A stretch of DNA of 60,855 bases from CAYWJT01 sp964458655 (GTDB taxonomy: Bacteria; Acidobacteriota; Aminicenantia; Aminicenantales; Saccharicenantaceae). Location: assembly GCA_964458655.1 (NCBI GenBank), contig CAYWJT010000007.1, forward strand, positions 1 to 60,855. The letters run 5' to 3'. This document shows, one piece after another, positions 42,859 through 51,468 of this stretch. The notes under the pieces are model-generated. The model did not search any database. It saw nothing but the letters and a program-made list of their open reading frames with translations, and was not told the origin of the DNA. Numbering within the stretch: the first letter of the stretch is position 1; every line of letters begins with the position of its first letter. The translations under genes and the position numbers were made by a program.

Positions 42859-44766
42859 TCACTTCTCCGGCGCCAGGCCCTGCTCCGACCAGCCCCAATA
42901 CCTGTAGTAAGCGTCCAGGACGGCGTTGTAGAGGGCCTCGTCCACGGCCTGGCCAGCGTGGGCGCCGCGGCTGAGCGGCTCCTTGAGCTTGGGCGGCACG
43001 AAGGAGTCGTAGGACCGGTCCCGGCCCTGGATGTTGTTGACTCGGCGCTCGAGGCTGTAGATCCTGCGGCCGCAGGCCTTGAGCGACTCCGGCGTGTGGG
43101 CGATGTCGGTCAGCGCCGCGTAGAGGGACAGGAACGGCTCGGCGGTGACGTCGGCGGTGAAGAAATCGCACAGGCCGAGCGAGTCCACCAAGGCCTTGCC
43201 GACCTGGCCTTCGGCCACGTAGGCCGCCAGTTCGGCCGCCCCCTTCAGCCCGGCTTCCTCGGCCTGGATGGTCCAGGCGTAGGTGTGGTCGCCCCGGCCG
43301 CGGTTGGAAGTGCCGTAGGCGGTGAACATGCCCGGAAAGGCCTTGGGGTTGATGCCGGCGTAGCCCAGCCCGCCGAAAGCCGTCGTGACACAGTAAAGGA
43401 TGTCGTTCGCGGCGGCCGCGCCGTTGCGGGCGACGAGTTCCGAGACGACCCTGTCGCTGTGGGAACCGAGCAGGCGGCCGAGATCGCTCGACTGATAGGC
43501 GATCTCCTGGATAGCGGCGATCATGGCCGGGGCGTCGCCGAACTTGAGCCGGCTGCCGTAGCTTCCAAGGAAGCCTTTTTCGCTTAGCTCCATGGCGCCG
43601 GCCATGACGCTGCCGAAGGTCATGGTGTCGACGCCGAGTTCGTTCGCGAACCGGTTCAGGTGGAATATGGCGTCGCGGTCGGTTATGCAGCAGTTTATCC
43701 ACAGGGCGATGGTCTCGAACTCGGGCCGCACCCCGGCGCCGGCGTACGGGCCAGACTCGACCCTGGCCGTTCGGGTGCAGAAGATGTGGCGGCACTTGTT
43801 GCAGACGGCGTGCTTGCCGGCGATCTTAAGGAAGGCCTCGGTCGAGACCTTCTCGTATTCGGCCGGGTCGAACTCCCCCTCGTCGAAGTTGTGCCAGGGC
43901 AGGTAGCCGCCGCGCACGCCGAGATAGCCGCCGTTGAAGGCCCGGTCGAGCCACCAGGTCGTGCCGGTCGTCGGCCGGAAAGAGGCCGTGCGCGAGGGGT
44001 CCTCGACGCTGGCCTTGACGATGCGGTCGAGCTCCTGGCCCAGGGCCTTGAACTTTTCCGGGTCGGCGTAGGACGGCGCTTCTTTGCCGTAGGCCGTTAT
44101 CGCCACCAGGTTCTTGGAACCGAAAACGGCCCCGGCCCCGCCGCGTCCGAAATTGCGGTGGTAGTCGCCGGTCAGGCAGGCGAAGTCCACCAGGTTCCAG
44201 CCGGCCGGGCCGGCGCAGACCGTGGCCGAGCCCTTGACCTTGCCCGAGAGGAAATCGGTGATGTCCGAGGTTTTGCGGATGACCTTCCGGCCGTTCACGG
44301 TTTCGAATAACTCATCCTCGGCGTCGACGACGCGGAGACCGCCTTCCCTCGCTTCTATCCGGACCGGCTTTTCGGCCCGGCCGTCTATGATGAGCTGGTC
44401 GAAACCGGCCCGCTTTAGCATGTTGGGGAAGAGCCCGCCGGAACTCGAGTGCGTGATGAGGCCGGCGAGCGGCATCCACCCGGGCAGCCAGCTTGCCGGC
44501 TCGGGCGAGCGCGTCATCGCGCCGATGAAAGAGCACGAGCCCCGTCCCGCGGTAGGTATGGTCGTGTCGTTAAGCGCGGCGTTGCCGACGATGATCCTGT
44601 TCGCGGGGCTGAGCGGGTCCCTGACCGGCCCGTGTTCGAGGATGTGGTCGGCGATGAGGCTGGCCTGGAGGCCGCGGCCGCCGATATACGCCTTCTCGCG
44701 GGCCGGGTCAGCGGGCTCGATCCTTACCGTCCTGTCAGTGAGGTTTATCCATGCCCATTTGCCCAT
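42859..44766 (-). CDS. Aldehyde:ferredoxin oxidoreductase (tungsten, AOR family)
   Basis: A tungstopterin enzyme of about 635 residues that oxidises aldehydes to acids with ferredoxin. The N-terminal domain has WAWINLTDRTVRIEP and TAGRGSCSFIGAMTRSP. The [4Fe-4S] ligands lie in CNKCRHIFC with a late Cys in GLCDFF. Cofactor-binding stretches include DYHRNFGRGGAGAVFGSKN. ATG 44766 has GGGGAGAG upstream and was preferred over ATG 44796. No ferredoxin or MoaD-like partner is adjacent. AOR is oxygen-sensitive, supporting an anaerobic lifestyle. The exact aldehyde is unknown. Confidence 0.92.
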   Translation of the reverse strand: MGKWAWINLTDRTVRIEPADPAREKAYIGGRGLQASLIADHILEHGPVRDPLSPANRIIVGNAALNDTTIPTAGRGSCSFIGAMTRSPEPASWLPGWMPLAGLITHSSSGGLFPNMLKRAGFDQLIIDGRAEKPVRIEAREGGLRVVDAEDELFETVNGRKVIRKTSDITDFLSGKVKGSATVCAGPAGWNLVDFACLTGDYHRNFGRGGAGAVFGSKNLVAITAYGKEAPSYADPEKFKALGQELDRIVKASVEDPSRTASFRPTTGTTWWLDRAFNGGYLGVRGGYLPWHNFDEGEFDPAEYEKVSTEAFLKIAGKHAVCNKCRHIFCTRTARVESGPYAGAGVRPEFETIALWINCCITDRDAIFHLNRFANELGVDTMTFGSVMAGAMELSEKGFLGSYGSRLKFGDAPAMIAAIQEIAYQSSDLGRLLGSHSDRVVSELVARNGAAAANDILYCVTTAFGGLGYAGINPKAFPGMFTAYGTSNRGRGDHTYAWTIQAEEAGLKGAAELAAYVAEGQVGKALVDSLGLCDFFTADVTAEPFLSLYAALTDIAHTPESLKACGRRIYSLERRVNNIQGRDRSYDSFVPPKLKEPLSRGAHAGQAVDEALYNAVLDAYYRYWGWSEQGLAPEK

Positions 44767-44883
44767 GTCGCTCTCCCCTTTCGGTTCCGTCGTCATGCGT
44801 AAGCGCTCGTCGCGTCCCCTTTCGTATATCCCGCGTCCCGTGCCCGCCTCCGTTGCATTTACGAGTCAAGGATGCCGCCCGCC

Positions 44884-46287
44884 TCAGATGGAGTCCAGGG
44901 CCTGTTTGAGGTCGGCGATGACGTCGTCCGGGTGCTCGGCTCCGACGCACAGCCTGATGAGCTGGGGCGGCACGTCGGCCATCCGCCTGGCCTCCTCGCC
45001 CTGCTGCTGGTGCGTCGAGATGGCCGGGATGGTGGCGACGCTCTTGATGCGGCCGAGGTCGGTGGCCCTGTGGATGAGCCGGAAGGCGCTGTAGACCTTG
45101 CGGGCGTTCTCCGGCGGGCCGTCGACCCGGAAGCTCATCAGGTGGCCGTAGCGGTTGACCTCATGGCCGGTGCCGTCGTCGGAGTCGACAAGCTTCATGT
45201 ATTTCTTGGCGATCGGGTGCAACTTATTGCCCTTCAGACCCAGGAAATCGACCTGGTAGACCTTCGGGTGGGTCTGGAGGAATTCGGCCACGGCCTGGCA
45301 GTTGGCGCTGACCAGGTCCATGCGGGAGCGGAGTGTCCGCAGGTCGTTCAGGGCGTACATGGCGTTGACCGGGGAAGCCGCCGGACCGTTGTCGCGGTAG
45401 GGCCAGAACTTGACGTACTCGGCGAAGCTGGCCTTGAAGTTGGGGTCGTCGTTCTTGACCCTGGTCGTGATCGGCTTGCGGCTGATCAGGGCGCCGCCTA
45501 TGGCCAGGCCGCCGGCGGTAATCGACTTGGTCAGAGAGTGGACGACGATGTCGGCGCCGTAGGCGATAGGCCGCATCAGGGCCGGCGTGGCGCAGGTGGC
45601 GTCTATGATCACCGGCACTTCCCAGGCGTGGGCCAGGTCCACGAGAGCTTTTATGTCGGTGAACGACTGCTGGGGGTTGGACGGCATCTCCATGAAGACC
45701 AAGCGGGTGTCCTCGTCGATGTTGGCCTTCCATTCCTGCGTGTCCTCCGGGTTGTGGACCCAGCGCACTTCGATGCCCCTTTCCTTCTTCTTGCGCACCG
45801 AGAAATGCTGGTAGGTGCCGCCGTAGACCCGCAACGAGGAAACGAGATTCATCCTTTCCGGCCCTTCCTTTTGCTTGACCAGGAAGGGGTCGACGGCGGC
45901 CGCGATGGCCGACATGCCCGAGGCCGTCACGAGACAGGAGGTTTCATACCCGGTCTGATAGCCTTCGAGCAGGGCCAAAGTCCACTCCAGGTAGTAGGTG
46001 GTCGGGTTGGCGATCCTGGTGTAGCACCAGGTCGGGACGAGGTAGGCCAGGGCCGCCTCGAGCTCGTCGGCGTCGGCGTAGCCCTGCGAAGCCGAAAGAT
46101 AAAGCGGCTCGATTATGGCGCCCTGGTTCCTTTTCAGGGACTCCTCGAGCGTGTAGAGGCCATGCACGGCCAGGGTGTCGAACTTCATCTTCCTGGCCCG
46201 GGCCAGGGCTTCCTCCCGCTCGGCCAGCAGGAGCTTGGCCGCTTCCACATACTTTTGAACGCCAGGGGAGAATTGCTGGGAACCCAT
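44884..46287 (-). CDS. Cys/Met metabolism PLP-dependent enzyme (cystathionine synthase / Met-lyase type)
   Basis: A fold-type I PLP enzyme of 467 residues, longer than the usual about 400 because of a roughly 35-residue helical N-terminus. PLP-binding features: SGMSAIAAAVDPFL, YGGTYQHFS, DATCATPALMRPIAYGADIVVHSLTKS with the Schiff-base Lys in SLTKSITAGG. A C-terminal VPPQLIRLCVGAEHPDD is the typical ending. It could be cystathionine gamma-synthase, O-acetylhomoserine sulfhydrylase or methionine gamma-lyase; homoserine dehydrogenase upstream on the same strand favours methionine or transsulfuration biosynthesis. A structured leader precedes it. Confidence 0.85.
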   Translation of the reverse strand: MGSQQFSPGVQKYVEAAKLLLAEREEALARARKMKFDTLAVHGLYTLEESLKRNQGAIIEPLYLSASQGYADADELEAALAYLVPTWCYTRIANPTTYYLEWTLALLEGYQTGYETSCLVTASGMSAIAAAVDPFLVKQKEGPERMNLVSSLRVYGGTYQHFSVRKKKERGIEVRWVHNPEDTQEWKANIDEDTRLVFMEMPSNPQQSFTDIKALVDLAHAWEVPVIIDATCATPALMRPIAYGADIVVHSLTKSITAGGLAIGGALISRKPITTRVKNDDPNFKASFAEYVKFWPYRDNGPAASPVNAMYALNDLRTLRSRMDLVSANCQAVAEFLQTHPKVYQVDFLGLKGNKLHPIAKKYMKLVDSDDGTGHEVNRYGHLMSFRVDGPPENARKVYSAFRLIHRATDLGRIKSVATIPAISTHQQQGEEARRMADVPPQLIRLCVGAEHPDDVIADLKQALDSI

Positions 46288-46290
46288 GAT

Positions 46291-46437
46291 GCCTCCGTTA
46301 CCTATGCTTCGGGGTTGAAAGGCCTGCCGCGCCGTCCGGCGGGAGTTTACAATCCCGGCTTTTCCGGCGGGAAAAGCGAGGCTTGTCGTGTTTCACGATA
46401 CAGGCATAGCTTAAGGGGAAAAAGGGGCGAAAGTCAA
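46291..46437 (-). promoter_or_regulatory. Promoter and highly structured leader of the PLP enzyme gene
   Basis: Minus strand: TTGACT (46437-46432), a 17-base gap and a weak -10-like TTAAGC, then a leader closed by CTATGC (46409-46404) pairing with GCATAG (46307-46302). Inside are hairpins TCGTG/CACGA, CTTTTCC/GGAAAAG with a CGCC loop, CGGGA/TCCCG and GCC/GGC. GGAGG follows the closing stem just before the ATG. It does not match SAM-I, SAM-II, SAH or c-di-GMP-I consensus that I can recall. A cis-regulatory RNA is possible. Confidence 0.35.
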
Positions 46438-46440
46438 GGA

Positions 46441-46743
46441 AACAGGGGCTTTATGCCGGGATCGCTGTTTCCGGTGCGGCGTTGATTTGTGATGGGGTCC
46501 TCTCACGGCTCGTCCCCGTCCGTCCTCGCTCCACCCATCCCCCGTGGGGAACCCCTTCCGCTGCGGGCGTTGCGGGGACCGGAGCCGCGCCACCCCTCGC
46601 CTTGCCCTGCGCGTTTTCACCGGACCGGAATGCCTCCGGCCGCTATGATGAGAAGTGGGTATGGATTGAGAAGACAAGCGGGCGGGCAGCGGCTGCATGC
46701 CGATTGCCGCCGGTCGGCGCCCTGGCGCCCGTTCAGGGCGTCC
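46441..46743. other. Gene-free spacer between PLP enzyme leader and hom
   Basis: About 300 bases with only short low-quality frames; CCCCGTGGGGAACCCC and similar GC dyads occur but no T-run follows on the minus strand. No gene or known RNA is recognised. Confidence 0.4.
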
Positions 46744-47811
46744 TCAGAGCACCTGGGTCCGTGTCTTCTTAAGGCGGCGGTGGATGGCCAGCATGTCGGA
46801 CAGGATGGAAAAGCCGGTTTCCGTCTTCCCGGCCCCGGCGCCCTGGATGGTGACCTTGCCCATGAGGTCGGTAACGAGGCTCAGGGCGTTCTGGGCGCCC
46901 ATGACCCCCGCCAGCGGGTCGGAAAGCGGCAGTTTCCTAGGCGCGACGGAAGCCTTGACCGCGCCCCCCTCTTTTTTGGCTTGGGCGATGAGCTTGAAGC
47001 GGAAACCTTCCTGCCTGGCCCGGACGACATCGTCCCTGGTGATGGAAGTGATGCCTTGCCTGGCCACGTCCTGGGTCTTCAGGGAGGCGCCGAGGAGCAC
47101 GTTGGCCAGGATGACGATCTTGGCCAGGGCGTCGTAGCCCTCGACATCGGCCGTCGGGTCGGCCTCGGCGTAACCGAGCTTCTGGGCGAGCGTCAGAGCC
47201 TCGCCGTATTCCATTCCTTCGGTTTCCATCTTGGTCAGGATGAAGTTGGTCGTGCCGTTCAGGATGCCCAAAACCTCGCTGATCTCGTTCCCGGCAAGCC
47301 CGCATTCGGCCAGGTGGAAGACGGGCGTGCCGCTCATGACCGTTCCCTCGAACCTGAACTGGAGGTCGTTGGAATAGGCGAGTTCCTTGATCTCGCGGTA
47401 ATGAAGGGCGGCCGGGCCCTTGTTGGAGGTGACGACGTGCTTGCCGTGCCGCAGGGCCTTCTTGATGTAGCTTGTGGCCGGCTCGCCGGTCTTGATGTCA
47501 GTGTAGGTGAGCTCGGCTATTATGTCGGCGCTGGTGCGCTCGAGGACGTCGAGCGGGTCGATGTGCCCGGTCACGACCCCTGGGCCTTTGGGATAGTCCG
47601 TGAGACTGCCGCCCGCGGCCAGTATCTCGAGCACTTTGCCGATATCTATCCCGTCCTCGGCCAGGACCGTGCCCTTGAGCTTGTCTGTTACGGCGACGAC
47701 CCGGGCCTCGAAGCCGTGCCTGTCCCGAAGGAAAGCCCGCTTCCGCGCCAGGATGTCGAGCAGTCCCTGGCCGACGGTGCCGCAGCCGATAAGTCCGATC
47801 CTGTATTCCAT
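46744..47811 (-). CDS. hom: Homoserine dehydrogenase without ACT domain
   Basis: Reduces aspartate semialdehyde to homoserine with NAD(P)H, the branch point to threonine and methionine. 355 residues: Rossmann motif IGLIGCGTVGQGLLDIL, ANKGPA-like TSNKGPAALHY, and the catalytic GILNGTTNFILTKM and LGYAEADPTADVEGYDALAK region. It ends shortly after the catalytic domain and lacks the C-terminal ACT domain that gives threonine feedback in longer enzymes. ATG with GGGGGAGGTT upstream. The PLP enzyme gene lies downstream on the same strand but after a 456-base gap with its own promoter-like sequence. Confidence 0.93.
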   Translation of the reverse strand: MEYRIGLIGCGTVGQGLLDILARKRAFLRDRHGFEARVVAVTDKLKGTVLAEDGIDIGKVLEILAAGGSLTDYPKGPGVVTGHIDPLDVLERTSADIIAELTYTDIKTGEPATSYIKKALRHGKHVVTSNKGPAALHYREIKELAYSNDLQFRFEGTVMSGTPVFHLAECGLAGNEISEVLGILNGTTNFILTKMETEGMEYGEALTLAQKLGYAEADPTADVEGYDALAKIVILANVLLGASLKTQDVARQGITSITRDDVVRARQEGFRFKLIAQAKKEGGAVKASVAPRKLPLSDPLAGVMGAQNALSLVTDLMGKVTIQGAGAGKTETGFSILSDMLAIHRRLKKTRTQVL

Positions 47812-48169
47812 TTTAGAACCTCCCCCTGAGCTTAGGTTGAGGCCCTAAATATAGCACAGCCGGCCTGCGGAAAAAAGCGCCGTTAACGCGCTCGATCCGG
47901 CCGAGTGGCGCGTCCCCCGGACCGTTCACGGGTGACGTTAGAGCGGCACCCCTTTCGACTTTCCAGCGTCCGGGTTCGATGCGTGCTGTAAGAGACAGCG
48001 AAAAAGCGGGGCTGCCGGGACTATGGATATTACCGCCGGTTCCCGGACCCCCGGCGGCCGGAGGGTCGCCCGCCGCAAGCAGCGTATGCATCTTTATCTG
48101 CGTGAACCGTCAGGCACGACGACCTTCGCCGCCTTTCCCGGCGATACGGAATGCGTAGGAGAATAGGAG
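47812..48169. other. Gene-free spacer upstream of hom
   Basis: No convincing gene. A 92-codon frame on the minus strand is Gly/Pro-rich without family features or a ribosome-binding site and is not called. Confidence 0.4.
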
Positions 48170-48206
48170 AAAAAAGAGGGCCGCCCGCCTCGGGCGGACG
48201 GCCCTC
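48170..48206 (-). terminator. Intrinsic terminator of gltA
   Basis: On the minus strand GAGGGCCGTCCGCCCGAGG folds with GGGCGGCCCTC into a long GC hairpin followed directly by six T residues, 33 bases after the gltA stop. Confidence 0.85.
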
Positions 48207-48238
48207 CGAGAATTCCGCTTGCGAGAAGCCTCAGTCGC

Positions 48239-49558
48239 TCACTTCGGCTGGGCGCTCTGCTTGACCTGGCTTTCGAGCCACTCGGTCGTGACCGACTTCG
48301 GCCGCTCGATGGGCAGGCCGAGGGCGCGGTCCCAAACGAGCTGGGACAGGATCCCGATGGCCCTGGAGACGCCGAAGAACACGGTGTAGAAGTCGTACTC
48401 GCTGATGCCGTAGTAGTAGAGGAGGACGCCGGAGTGGGCGTCGACGTTCGGCCAGGGGTTCTTGGCCTTGCCGTGCTTGGTCAGGACGTCAGGAGCGACC
48501 TCGTAGACCAGGCTGACGACCTTGAACAGGTCGTAATCGGGCAGGTGCTTGAGGGCGAATTCGCGCTGCGCGATGTAGCGGGGGTCGGTCTTCCTGAGGA
48601 CGGCGTGCCCGTAGCCGGGGATGACCTGGCCGCTGTTGAGCGTGTCCCACATGTACTTTTCGAGCTGCTCTTTGGTCGGAACGCCGCCCAGGTCCTTCAT
48701 GAGGTCCATGATCCAGCGCAGGACTTCCTGGTTGGCCAGCCCGTGCAGCGGCCCGGCCAGTCCGTCCATGGCGGCGGAGAGGGAGTAGTAGGCGTCGGAG
48801 AGGGCCGAGCCGACCAGCCGGCAGGTATGGGCGGACACGTTGCCGCCTTCATGATCGCTGTGGATGACGAGGTAGAGCCTCATCAGCTCCTTGAAGGCCG
48901 GGTCGTCGCTCACGCCGAGCATATGGGCCAGGTTGGCGCCCCAGTCGAGCTTGGGGTCGGCCGGGATGTGCTTGTCTCCCCTGTACATGCGGCGGTAGAT
49001 GTAGGCCGCGATGTTCGGGAGCTTGGCCAGTATGTCCATCGTGTCTTCGAACATGGCGTCCCAGTACTCGGACTTGGGCATGCCTTCGCGATAACGGCGG
49101 GCGAAGACGGAGTCCTTCTGGAGCTGGAGGATGGCCAGAGAGAACTGGGTCATCGGATGCGTGTCCGCCGGGACGGCGTTCATCATCTTGATGAGATACT
49201 CAGGCAAGGCGCTGCGCTTGCGCCATTCCTCGGTGATGGCCTTGCAGTCCTCGTAAGTGGGGATCTCGCCGAGCAAGAGCAGGTAGAAGATGGCCTCGGG
49301 CAGGGGCTCGGTGCCGCCGGGGGCCTTGGGCAGCTTTTCCCTGAGCTCGGGGATGCTGAAGCCGCGGAAGCGGATGCCTTCGATGGGGTCGAGGGCTGAG
49401 CAGTCCCAGAGCATGTACTTGATGCCGCGGCCGCCGCCGATGACCTGGCCGACGGTGGCGTCGGAGATCTTGACCTCTCCGAATTCCTTGTTGAGCTTCT
49501 GGACCCGTTCCTTCATCGGGCCCATTTTTGCGGCAAACTTCTCCTTTAGCGTAGCCAT
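48239..49558 (-). CDS. gltA: Citrate synthase, mitochondrial/eukaryotic type
   Basis: Condenses oxaloacetate and acetyl-CoA to citrate. 439 residues. Catalytic regions are of the type seen in mitochondrial citrate synthase: HSDHEGGNVSAHT with the first His, GPLHGLANQEVLRW, PGYGHAVLRKTDPRY with the second His, and NVDAHSGVLLYYYG with the catalytic Asp. The N-terminal KEKFAAKMGPMKERVQKL is helical. This subtype occurs in several bacterial phyla and lacks the NADH-regulated features of the E. coli enzyme. GAGGAGG precedes the ATG; own promoter and terminator, so it is monocistronic. Confidence 0.95.
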   Translation of the reverse strand: MATLKEKFAAKMGPMKERVQKLNKEFGEVKISDATVGQVIGGGRGIKYMLWDCSALDPIEGIRFRGFSIPELREKLPKAPGGTEPLPEAIFYLLLLGEIPTYEDCKAITEEWRKRSALPEYLIKMMNAVPADTHPMTQFSLAILQLQKDSVFARRYREGMPKSEYWDAMFEDTMDILAKLPNIAAYIYRRMYRGDKHIPADPKLDWGANLAHMLGVSDDPAFKELMRLYLVIHSDHEGGNVSAHTCRLVGSALSDAYYSLSAAMDGLAGPLHGLANQEVLRWIMDLMKDLGGVPTKEQLEKYMWDTLNSGQVIPGYGHAVLRKTDPRYIAQREFALKHLPDYDLFKVVSLVYEVAPDVLTKHGKAKNPWPNVDAHSGVLLYYYGISEYDFYTVFFGVSRAIGILSQLVWDRALGLPIERPKSVTTEWLESQVKQSAQPK

Positions 49559-49610
49559 TCGGGTAAAACCTCCTCGGAATTTATTATCACCTCGCTACGG
49601 AGGGGAAAGT

Positions 49611-49640
49611 ATGATAACACGGCCTTTTCAGGGCTGTCAA
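49611..49640 (-). promoter_or_regulatory. Promoter of gltA
   Basis: Minus strand: TTGACA (49640-49635), 18-base spacer, TATCAT (49616-49611), 52 bases before the gltA start. The -35 box ends one base from the target duplication of the adjacent hairpin element. Confidence 0.55.
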
Positions 49641-49649
49641 TCGAAATCG

Positions 49650-49786
49650 GGCTCTATGACGAATAGCGTGGTAGGCTTGGACTGATTAATGGGGGAAAAC
49701 GCGGGACAGGTACCGACCTGCGGCGGTTGGTATATAGTCGGTACCTGTCCCCGGTTTTCCCCTTTCACACTTTTCGTCATAGAGCC
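49650..49786. mobile_element. 137-bp hairpin MITE with TIRs and target duplication
   Basis: Perfect 14-base terminal inverted repeats, GGCTCTATGACGAA at 49650-49663 and its complement at 49773-49786, are flanked by direct repeats TCGAAATCG (49641-49649 and 49787-49795). Inside, 49692-49717 and 49737-49762 form a second inverted repeat (24 of 26 matching) that contains GGGACAGGTACCGAC. There is no transposase. The ends resemble ISL3-type termini by recollection. The rest of the gltA-lemA gap holds no gene. Confidence 0.75.
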
Positions 49787-49909
49787 TCGAAATCGGAACC
49801 GGGGCTGACAGGACTGGGGCGGAACGGTCAAGCCCTTGATTTTGCGGCCGATTGCCCGTATCCTTGTAGGCGAAGACTGAGGAAAGGCAAACCGCCAAAG
49901 GAGAACCGA

Positions 49910-50464
49910 ATGGAAGCTCTACTTCTGTTACTCATCATCGTCGGCGTCGTCGTGGTCGTTTTCATCGGCATCTACAACAGCCTGGTGACGCTGCGCAACC
50001 GTTGCGACAACGCCTGGTCGCAGGTGGACGTCCAGCTGCGCCGCCGCTACGACCTCATCCCCAACCTGGTCGAGACCGTCAAGGGCTACGCCAAGCACGA
50101 GCGGGAAGTGTTCGAGAAGGTCACCCAGGCCCGGGCGGCGGCCGCCGGCGCCCAGGGCGTCCGGGAGCAGGCCCAGGCCGACAACATGCTGACGGGCGCG
50201 CTGAAGACCCTCTTCGCCGTGGCCGAGAACTACCCCGAGCTCAAGGCCAACCAGAACTTCCTCATGCTCCAGGAGGAACTGGCCGGGACCGAGAGCAAGG
50301 TCGCCTACGCCCGGCAGTTCTACAACGACACGGTCATGAAGTTCAACATGAAGCAGCAGGTCTTCCCCTCGAACATCGTGGCCGGCATGTTCGGCTTCAA
50401 GCCCAAGGATTACTTCCAGATCGAAGAGGAAGTCGCCCGCGGGCCGGTCAAGGTCAGCTTCTGA
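49910..50464 (+). CDS. lemA: LemA family protein
   Basis: A 184-residue membrane-anchored protein: an N-terminal hydrophobic helix (MEALLLLLIIVGVVVVVFIG) then a long helical bundle with the LemA signature NRCDNAWSQVDVQLRRRYDLIPNLVETVKGYA (parts) and YARQFYNDTVMKFN near the end. The function is unsettled; lemA is very often next to htpX-like proteases, as here. AAAGGAG precedes ATG 49910. The htpX gene starts 73 bases later. Confidence 0.94.
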   Translation: MEALLLLLIIVGVVVVVFIGIYNSLVTLRNRCDNAWSQVDVQLRRRYDLIPNLVETVKGYAKHEREVFEKVTQARAAAAGAQGVREQAQADNMLTGALKTLFAVAENYPELKANQNFLMLQEELAGTESKVAYARQFYNDTVMKFNMKQQVFPSNIVAGMFGFKPKDYFQIEEEVARGPVKVSF

Positions 50465-50537
50465 GCGGTGACCGGAGCGGCGGCCGGGGCCTTCGCGCCG
50501 CGGCGCTCGGCCGTTGTCGTCATTTCTGGGGCCCAGG

Positions 50538-51437
50538 ATGTATGAACAGATAACGCGGAACAAGTGGAAGTCTTTCTTCCTTGTCGTCTTTTTTATCGCC
50601 TTCATCTTCCTGCTGACCTGGGTCTTCGAGGAAGTGACCGGCTGGGGCAAGGGCGGGCTGGTGCTGGCGGTCGTCGTCTCCATGACCATGGCCGCCGGGG
50701 CTTATTATTCCAGCGACAAGATCGTTCTGGCCATATCGCGGGCCCGGCCCGTCACCAAAGAGGAATTCCCCTACCTCTATAACGTCGTCGAGGGGCTGGC
50801 CATCGCCGCCGGCATCCCGGCGCCGCGCTGCTACGTCATCGACGACACGGCGCCCAACGCTTTCGCCACCGGCCGCAACCCGGAGAATTCGGTGATCTGC
50901 GTCACGACCGGCCTGCTCGAGAAGATGAACAGGGTGGAGCTCGAGGGCGTCGTCGCCCACGAGATGTCCCACGTCAAGAACTACGACGTTCGGCTCCAGA
51001 CCGTGGCCGTGGTCATGGCCGGCGTCGTGGCGCTGCTCAGCGACTGGATCCTGAGGAGCTTCCTCTGGGGCGGCGGCCGGCGACGGGGCAGGAGCGGCGG
51101 AGGCGGCAGCGGGGCCGCCGGAGGCGTCCTGGTGCTCGTCGGTCTGGTGCTGGCCCTGGTCTCGCCGCTCATCGCCCAGCTCATACGCCTGGCCATCTCG
51201 CGCAAGCGGGAGTTCCTGGCCGACGCCAGCGCCGCCATGCTGACCCGCTACCCGGCCGGCCTGGCCTCGGCCCTGCGCAAGATCGCCGACGACAAGGAGC
51301 CGCTCGAGGCCGCCAACAAGGCCACGGCCCATCTCTATATAGTCAACCCGCTCAAGAACGTCCAGGGCGCTTTCAACAGGCTGTTCAGCACCCACCCGCC
51401 GATCGAGGAGAGGATAGCCGCGCTCGAGAGGATGTGA
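50538..51437 (+). CDS. htpX: M48 zinc metalloprotease HtpX
   Basis: A membrane-embedded protease of 299 residues for quality control of membrane proteins. Two N-terminal helices (about 12-34 and 39-58), zinc motif VVAHEMSHVKN (HExxH), two further helices around about 155-220, and the third ligand Glu in KREFLADASAAML. A Gly/Arg-rich loop (about 177-198) lies between the later helices. ATG 50538 was chosen as matching the family start. Paired with lemA upstream. Confidence 0.93.
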   Translation: MYEQITRNKWKSFFLVVFFIAFIFLLTWVFEEVTGWGKGGLVLAVVVSMTMAAGAYYSSDKIVLAISRARPVTKEEFPYLYNVVEGLAIAAGIPAPRCYVIDDTAPNAFATGRNPENSVICVTTGLLEKMNRVELEGVVAHEMSHVKNYDVRLQTVAVVMAGVVALLSDWILRSFLWGGGRRRGRSGGGGSGAAGGVLVLVGLVLALVSPLIAQLIRLAISRKREFLADASAAMLTRYPAGLASALRKIADDKEPLEAANKATAHLYIVNPLKNVQGAFNRLFSTHPPIEERIAALERM

Positions 51438-51468
51438 TGTCCGTCAAACTGAGCCGAAAGGACCAGGG

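Noticed and set aside
46291..46437. Known SAM or c-di-GMP riboswitch
   Set aside because: The conserved core sequences of SAM-I, SAM-II, SAH and GEMM-I were not found, so no named riboswitch is called.
46482..46772. 96-codon plus-strand frame between the PLP enzyme and hom genes
   Set aside because: Runs into the antisense of hom, low-complexity composition, no start signal.
47813..48091. 92-codon minus-strand frame upstream of hom
   Set aside because: Gly/Pro-rich, no ribosome-binding site, no family resemblance.
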